A stretch of 6,100 nt of DNA, from contig CAITQY010000221.1 of assembly GCA_903894655.1 (NCBI GenBank), forward strand, positions 1 to 6,100, written 5' to 3'. Positions within the stretch are counted from its first letter, which is position 1. Each line of letters begins with the position of its first letter. Of this stretch, positions 1 to 3,681 are shown one piece after another. A model generated the notes under the pieces. It was not told where the DNA came from. It made no database searches and saw only the letters and a program-made list of their open reading frames with translations. The translations under genes were made by a program, and so were the position numbers. The stretch is from an uncultured Gemmatimonadota bacterium (GTDB lineage Bacteria > Gemmatimonadota > Gemmatimonadetes > Gemmatimonadales > Gemmatimonadaceae).

Positions 1-4
1 CCCA

Positions 5-34
5 AAAGTAGGGGTGACCGGTCTCACTAGTCAA
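5..34 (-). promoter_or_regulatory. Possible leftward sigma70-type promoter
   Basis: On the minus strand, TTGACT (complement of 29-34) matches the -35 consensus at five of six bases. TACTTT (complement of 5-10), 18 bases further on, matches the -10 consensus at only three of six. It would drive a divergent gene beyond the left edge. The spacer contains the palindrome ACTAGT (26-31). The weak -10 and the absence of a visible target gene keep confidence low. Confidence 0.2.
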
Positions 35-102
35 GCCGCAGCACGATCCGGCGTTCAGCGGGCACTGTCACAATTCTGCTGCCGCGCACCGGGAAAGGCT
101 GG

Positions 103-111
103 TTATCCACA
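103..111 (+). promoter_or_regulatory. DnaA-box-like nonamer TTATCCACA
   Basis: The nine bases are a perfect match to the classical high-affinity DnaA box. It lies in non-coding DNA about 120 bases before the helicase start. I see no second box and no adjacent AT-rich unwinding region, so it is not an origin on this evidence. It could be a lone DnaA regulatory site or a chance match. Confidence 0.35.
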
Positions 112-158
112 ATATTGCCCCGCCGAGCCAGCCCGTCGCCGCTCGATTCCTGGGACAC

Positions 159-177
159 CGGGGGAGGGACGCCCCCG
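159..177. other. GC-only hairpin, 6-bp stem
   Basis: CGGGGG (159-164) pairs with CCCCCG (172-177) across a seven-base loop. No T run follows on either strand, so it does not meet the usual form of an intrinsic terminator. It may be a weak transcription barrier between the left-hand DNA and the helicase promoter, or simply a product of high GC. Confidence 0.25.
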
Positions 178-221
178 ACGCCGCGAACGTCACATCCTCG
201 GCAACCAGACACACCGCAGTC

Positions 222-234
222 TATACTAGTGGCA
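222..234 (+). promoter_or_regulatory. -10 element of the helicase gene, probable leaderless start
   Basis: TATACT at 222-227 matches the -10 consensus TATAAT at five of six bases. Transcription normally begins about seven bases after the hexamer's last base, which falls at 234, the A of the helicase ATG. No Shine-Dalgarno sequence lies between them and no good -35 is seen around 199-204. This layout fits a leaderless mRNA, a known mode in several bacterial phyla. The hexamer is seen; its use is inferred. Confidence 0.5.
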
Positions 235-2336
235 TGGCTGAGCCCCCCCGGATCCACGTTCCCGCCACCCGCGTGGTCCCCCCGCCCCCTCTGGCGGTGG
301 ACGGGCCCGCCCTGAATGCGGCCCAGGCTGCCGCTGCCAGCCACGGCGATACCCCACTCCTGATCGTGGCCGGGGCCGGCTCGGGGAAAACCCGCACGCT
401 CATCCATCGGGTTGCTCACTTAATAGGTAGAGGGGTCCCCGCCGGCCGCATTTTGCTGCTCACCTTCACCCGGCGCGCCTCGCAGGAAATGCTGGGACGC
501 TGTGAGCGGCTGGTGGGCTCAGCGTCCCATCAGGTGCACGGCGGCACCTTTCATGGCGTCGCCCATCGCCTGCTCCGCCGGTTCGGGCCCGCCGCCGGGC
601 TGCCGGCCGACTTCACGATCCTCGATCAGTCCGACGCCTCGGATCTCATGGGGATCTCGCGCGCCGCCCTCGGCTACGCCGATCTCAAAAACGCGCCGCG
701 CTCCGCGCCACGCTTCCCGCGCGCCGAAACGCTGCAGTCGATCTATTCGCGGCACGTGAATACCGAGCGGCCCATCGTCGATCTGCTGGGCGAACAGTGG
801 CCACACTTTCTCGCCTGGACCGGCGACATCGAGCGGCTCTTCGGCGATTACGTGAAGCGCAAGGCCGAGCGCAATCTTCTGGATTACGACGACCTGCTGT
901 TGTCGTGGGCGCTGTTGCTCGAACAGGCGCCGCCGATCGCCGATCAGATTCGCGCGCTGTACGATCACGTGCTGGTCGATGAGTATCAGGATACCAATCC
1001 GCTGCAGTCGCGCATCCTCCGCGCGCTGTGCACGAATGGCAAGATCACTGTGGTGGGGGACGACGCGCAGAGCATCTACGCGTTTCGCGGCGCCACCATT
1101 CGCAACATCCTCGACTTCCCGCAGCAGTTTCCGGGCACGCAGATCGTGACGCTCGAGCGCAATTATCGCTCGACCGGGCCGATTCTCGACACGACCAACG
1201 CGCTGATTTCGCGGAGTCGTGAGCGCTACTCGAAACAGCTCTGGACCGAGCGCACCGGCGGCGAGCCGCCGTGGCTCGTGACGGTGAAAGACGAACACGC
1301 GCAAACGGCATTCGTGGTGGATCGTATCTTGGAGTTGCACGAGGAAGGGATCCCGCTGCGCAAGATGGCCGTGCTCTTTCGCGCCGGCTATCTGTCGGCC
1401 GATCTCGAAATCGAACTCGCCAACCGGCGCATCCCCTACGAGAAGTGGGGCGGCCTCATATTCCTCGAGGCCGCGCACATCAAGGACATCCTGGCGTTTC
1501 TCCGGGTGCTGGAGAATCCGCTCGATGAGGTGAGCTGGTACCGCCTCCTGCGTCTGCTTCCGGGCGTGGGCGATGCAACGGCCCGTGCGGCCATCGATCT
1601 GCTGGCGCATCACGCATGGGAGCCGATGGCGCTCGGCGCGACCAAGGCCCCGTCACGCGCCCGCCATGCTCTGCAGGCCTTGGCCGCGTTGCTGGATGGC
1701 ATGCGTCGGGTGGAGCGCAACAACAATCCGCATTCACCGGCGGAAACGATCCGCCTCTGTCGGCATCTGTACAATCCGATCCTGCAGGCCACCTACGACG
1801 ATGCACCGCCGCGCATGGCCGACCTCGATCAGCTCGAAATCATCGCCGCCGGCTACCCCGACCGCAGCACGTTTTTGTCGGCGCTCGCCCTCGAGCCGCC
1901 GTCGAATACGCAGGACCTCGCGGTGGGTAGCACCGATGAAGACGACGCCCTGATTCTGTCCACCGCGCACTCCGCGAAAGGCAAGGAATGGGATGCCGTG
2001 TTCGTGATTCACGCCTCCGACGGCGTGTTTCCGATGGCGCGCTCGGCGAATGACGAGGCGCAGATCGACGAGGAACGACGCCTGCTGTATGTGGCGATGA
2101 CCCGAGCCCGCGATCAACTGTTCGTCACGTATCCGCTGCACAGTTATGCCACCCGCACCGGCGCCGACTTCGCGTACAGCCAGTTGTCCCGTTTTCTTGA
2201 CCCCGGGGTACGCTCATCGATGCAACGGGTGACCGTGGGTGAGGAGATGCCCCCCGCCCTGCCGGCGCTGCGCGGGGACGCGCCGCCGCTGGATCTGCGC
2301 GCTTTACTGCGGGGGAGATTCCCGAGTGGCAGTTGA
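234..2336 (+). CDS. UvrD/Rep-family SF1A ATP-dependent DNA helicase
   Basis: A 700-residue superfamily 1A helicase, expected to translocate 3'-to-5' on single-stranded DNA using ATP in the cytoplasm, most likely in repair or replication restart. All core motifs are present in order: Q-motif LNAAQ (27-31), Walker A AGAGSGKT (46-53), Ia LLLTFTRRAS (74-83), Ib GGTFHG (103-108), II VDEYQD (248-253), III VVGDDAQSIYAFRG (273-286), IV LERNYRS (307-313), V with TAHSAKGKEWD (577-587), and VI ERRLLYVAMTRARDQL (614-629). Motif V has AKGKEW where many relatives have SKGLEF. Length is close to UvrD and PcrA (about 720), but the C-terminus after motif VI is short and Pro/Leu-rich, and I see no Tudor-like RNA-polymerase-binding domain. 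That places it nearer Rep or a stand-alone UvrD-like clade, so I give no gene symbol. The ATG at 234 is chosen because it sits correctly after the -10 TATACT; GTG codons at 273 and 297 are alternatives. It appears monocistronic, since the next gene seems to have its own control region. Confidence 0.95.
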   Translation: MAEPPRIHVPATRVVPPPPLAVDGPALNAAQAAAASHGDTPLLIVAGAGSGKTRTLIHRVAHLIGRGVPAGRILLLTFTRRASQEMLGRCERLVGSASHQVHGGTFHGVAHRLLRRFGPAAGLPADFTILDQSDASDLMGISRAALGYADLKNAPRSAPRFPRAETLQSIYSRHVNTERPIVDLLGEQWPHFLAWTGDIERLFGDYVKRKAERNLLDYDDLLLSWALLLEQAPPIADQIRALYDHVLVDEYQDTNPLQSRILRALCTNGKITVVGDDAQSIYAFRGATIRNILDFPQQFPGTQIVTLERNYRSTGPILDTTNALISRSRERYSKQLWTERTGGEPPWLVTVKDEHAQTAFVVDRILELHEEGIPLRKMAVLFRAGYLSADLEIELANRRIPYEKWGGLIFLEAAHIKDILAFLRVLENPLDEVSWYRLLRLLPGVGDATARAAIDLLAHHAWEPMALGATKAPSRARHALQALAALLDGMRRVERNNNPHSPAETIRLCRHLYNPILQATYDDAPPRMADLDQLEIIAAGYPDRSTFLSALALEPPSNTQDLAVGSTDEDDALILSTAHSAKGKEWDAVFVIHASDGVFPMARSANDEAQIDEERRLLYVAMTRARDQLFVTYPLHSYATRTGADFAYSQLSRFLDPGVRSSMQRVTVGEEMPPALPALRGDAPPLDLRALLRGRFPSGS

Positions 2337-2339
2337 ATG

Positions 2340-2368
2340 GACAAATGTCTAGTCACTAGATTATTGTC
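2340..2368. promoter_or_regulatory. 29-bp interrupted palindrome, candidate operator
   Basis: The arms are GACAA (2340-2344) with TTGTC (2364-2368), and TCTAGT (2348-2353) with ACTAGA (2355-2360), all centred on C2354. The three-base gaps ATG and TTA do not pair. Twenty-two of 29 positions are therefore symmetric. It lies in an AT-rich island between a helicase stop and a gene for a winged-helix protein. Two half-sites on each side of a dyad fit binding by a dimeric regulator. I infer it is the autoregulatory operator of the gene starting at 2430. A recombination or methylation site is a less likely alternative. Confidence 0.55.
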
Positions 2369-2380
2369 TGTTAAATGGAT

Positions 2381-2386
2381 TATAAG
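2381..2386 (+). promoter_or_regulatory. Candidate -10 box (TATAAG) of the winged-helix gene
   Basis: TATAAG matches five of six bases of the -10 consensus and lies in the AT-rich stretch just after the palindrome. It would start transcription near 2393, giving a leader of about 37 bases before the ATG at 2430. No good -35 stands 16-18 bases upstream; that position falls inside the right half of the palindrome, so a bound repressor would block the promoter. A second, weaker option is TTGAAT (2333-2338) with TAGATT (2357-2362) at 18-base spacing. Confidence 0.35.
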
Positions 2387-2429
2387 CCAGAAAGCTAGCC
2401 GGTCCGGCCGCCACCTTTCCGCCAGTGCC

Positions 2430-3410
2430 ATGACTCGACGTGCCCAGACCACCCTTAGCTCTCTCCAGGCGCCCGTAGACGAGCTCTTGGGCACGGCGTC
2501 GCACGTCCGGATACTTCGGGTGCTGACGGAGTTCGAGCACCCCATCCCTCCGGTCGAACTGGCCCGAGAAACTCGGCTCGATCTGTCTGGTGTGCTCCGA
2601 GCACTCAAGCGATTGGCGGAGAGCGGCATTGTGCGAACCATCGGCGTCGGCGGTGGCCGTGTCATCCAGTTCAACACGACACACTACTTCGCACCCGTCG
2701 TCCAGCAGCTCTTCGATGCGGAGCGAAAGCGCTGCCAAGAGCTCTTCGATGCGCTACAGCAGGCTGTACACTCCGTTGTCCCAACACCACGTGCGGCGTG
2801 GATCGAAGGTCCGCATGCAATCGGACAGGACACCGTACGCGACGCATTGCGTGTGGCCGTGCTCGTCAACGTGCGAGATCGTCAGACTACAGCTGAAGGG
2901 CTCGCGGAACGACTTCGGGCGATTGAGCGCACCTTCGGACTCACCGTTGATGTGGTTCTGCGCACCGTGGCGGATCTGAGAACGCTGACCCCCGAGCAGC
3001 TTGAGGCACTACACCACGTGCGTCTCATATACGGCGTCCCTCCCATTCATCTTGTCGACGACGGCGACTCGCGCGCGGACGGCGATGGGAACGACCGCGC
3101 CGAGCAGCGCGAAGCGAGGACCCATTCGCAACTCGACCTCGAGATTCGGCGATCAGCCGAACGCATTGCGCGCGAGATCGAACGGGACCCCCGTGTCATC
3201 GAACGTGCCAAGCGTTGGGTGGCGCACCGGCTTGAGCAGGCATCTGAGTCGGAGCGTCATGAGTTGCGTGAGTGGGCACATATCCTGACCATGCCTCCGC
3301 ATCGTATCGGCGCATTCTTGCGTGATCCAGGTGAGCGTGCAACGCGCCTTCGGCAAACATCCCCGTTTATCACGGACCGAGATGCCGCTGTGTCCGGGCA
3401 GCGAAAATGA
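2430..3410 (+). CDS. Winged-helix regulator fused to a degenerate nucleotidyltransferase-like domain
   Basis: A 326-residue protein with three regions. Residues about 16-82 form a winged helix: a helix-rich LGTASHVRILRVL start, a recognition-helix region DLSGVLRALKRLAESGIV, and a Gly-rich wing (GVGGGRVIQFN). After an amphipathic helical linker (about 86-113), residues 120-180 follow the strand pattern of MNT-type nucleotidyltransferases, but the signature G-S is G127-P128 and the first two catalytic Asp positions read as ALR (139-141). Only the third-strand D174 (LTVDVV) remains, so the domain is probably non-catalytic. Residues about 233-313 are helical and end in RLRQTSPF, a C-terminal pattern I recall from antitoxin-like hypothetical proteins. 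The frame is open back to an ATG at 2337, but that start would run through the operator-like palindrome; I prefer the ATG at 2430. Its stop overlaps the next gene's start by ATGA, implying translational coupling. Third-position GC looks looser than in the flanking genes. Likely role: autoregulator or antitoxin-like partner; function not demonstrated. Confidence 0.8.
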   Translation: MTRRAQTTLSSLQAPVDELLGTASHVRILRVLTEFEHPIPPVELARETRLDLSGVLRALKRLAESGIVRTIGVGGGRVIQFNTTHYFAPVVQQLFDAERKRCQELFDALQQAVHSVVPTPRAAWIEGPHAIGQDTVRDALRVAVLVNVRDRQTTAEGLAERLRAIERTFGLTVDVVLRTVADLRTLTPEQLEALHHVRLIYGVPPIHLVDDGDSRADGDGNDRAEQREARTHSQLDLEIRRSAERIAREIERDPRVIERAKRWVAHRLEQASESERHELREWAHILTMPPHRIGAFLRDPGERATRLRQTSPFITDRDAAVSGQRK

Positions 3411-3664
3411 ACAGAGCGCAGCTTGAACACGCCATTCGCGCCGCCTGCGAGGTGACCCGCGACCACGAGGTCTACGTGTTCGGTTCGCAGTCCATTTTGG
3501 GTCAGTTCCCAGAGGTGCCGGACGCACTCAAGATGTCTGCCGAAGCGGATATCTCACCGAAGCATCGAATCGACCGCGTGGAAGCGTTGAACGTCATTGG
3601 CGCATCTGGAGTCTTCCCCTCGATCAGGCGACCCGTGAGCGGCTTGCGCGCTGGGTCGATCTGA
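3407..3664 (+). CDS. Truncated DUF6036-like nucleotidyltransferase, probable pseudogene
   Basis: An 85-codon frame starting in the ATGA overlap with the preceding gene. The first 65 or so residues resemble DUF6036-type nucleotidyltransferase-fold proteins as I remember them: an N-terminal helix (MNRAQLEHAIRAACE), the nucleotide-binding turn VFGSQSILGQFP (24-35, G26-S27), and the acidic pair E46-x-D48 in SAEADISPK. Family members I recall are about 170-190 residues and continue after the NVIG segment with an FHxTHGxY-like stretch. Here the sequence instead departs after IGA (about 66) into 19 unrelated residues and stops. A tail resembling the family C-terminus lies in a different frame just downstream, which suggests an internal deletion of roughly 100 codons. 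The third acidic residue and the C-terminal helices are lost, so activity is unlikely. It was probably the enzymatic partner of the upstream winged-helix protein. The family assignment is from memory; the frame change is seen directly. Confidence 0.7.
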   Translation: MNRAQLEHAIRAACEVTRDHEVYVFGSQSILGQFPEVPDALKMSAEADISPKHRIDRVEALNVIGASGVFPSIRRPVSGLRAGSI

Positions 3665-3681
3665 GTATCCAAGAACTGTGA
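3616..3681 (+). pseudogene. Out-of-frame C-terminal remnant of the nucleotidyltransferase gene
   Basis: Read from 3616 in the frame of position 3601, the DNA encodes a short amphipathic helix containing LDQATRERLARWV and ending SIQEL before TGA at 3679-3681. It looks like the natural last helix of the 3407 gene's family, displaced by one frame. Its stop overlaps the GTG start of the next gene as GTGA, the same tight spacing seen at the other end of this gene, which fits an intact ancestral gene that ended here. The frame is seen; the remnant interpretation is inference. Confidence 0.5.

Larger units (their letters stand above)
1..233. other. Non-coding region upstream of the helicase gene
   Basis: No protein here is convincing. 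One plus-strand frame is open from position 2 to 229, but its translation is rich in Arg, Pro and Cys with no recognisable motif. The minus-strand reading frame covering 27-419 is mostly antisense to the helicase. The region holds a DnaA-box nonamer (103-111), a GC hairpin (159-177), a possible leftward promoter (5-34) and the -10 element of the helicase gene (222-227). Any gene to the left would lie beyond the window; a divergent gene is possible but not visible. Confidence 0.6.

Noticed and set aside
14..229. 71-codon plus-strand frame ending just before the helicase
   Set aside because: Arg/Pro/Cys-rich translation without any family resemblance; it would run through the -10 element and DnaA box.
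27..419. 130-codon minus-strand frame covering the left region and the helicase 5' end
   Set aside because: Nearly half is antisense to the helicase start, including the Walker A codons; Gly/Arg-rich with no motif or ribosome-binding site.
519..1613. 364-codon open frame on the minus strand inside the helicase gene
   Set aside because: Entirely antisense to well-conserved helicase motifs; the translation has no recognisable domain and its openness follows from the strong codon bias of the sense gene.
2337..2429. N-terminal extension of the winged-helix protein from the ATG at 2337
   Set aside because: The 31 extra codons run through the AT-rich palindrome and promoter-like sequence and have a composition unlike the rest of the protein; the ATG at 2430 gives a normal distance to the winged helix.
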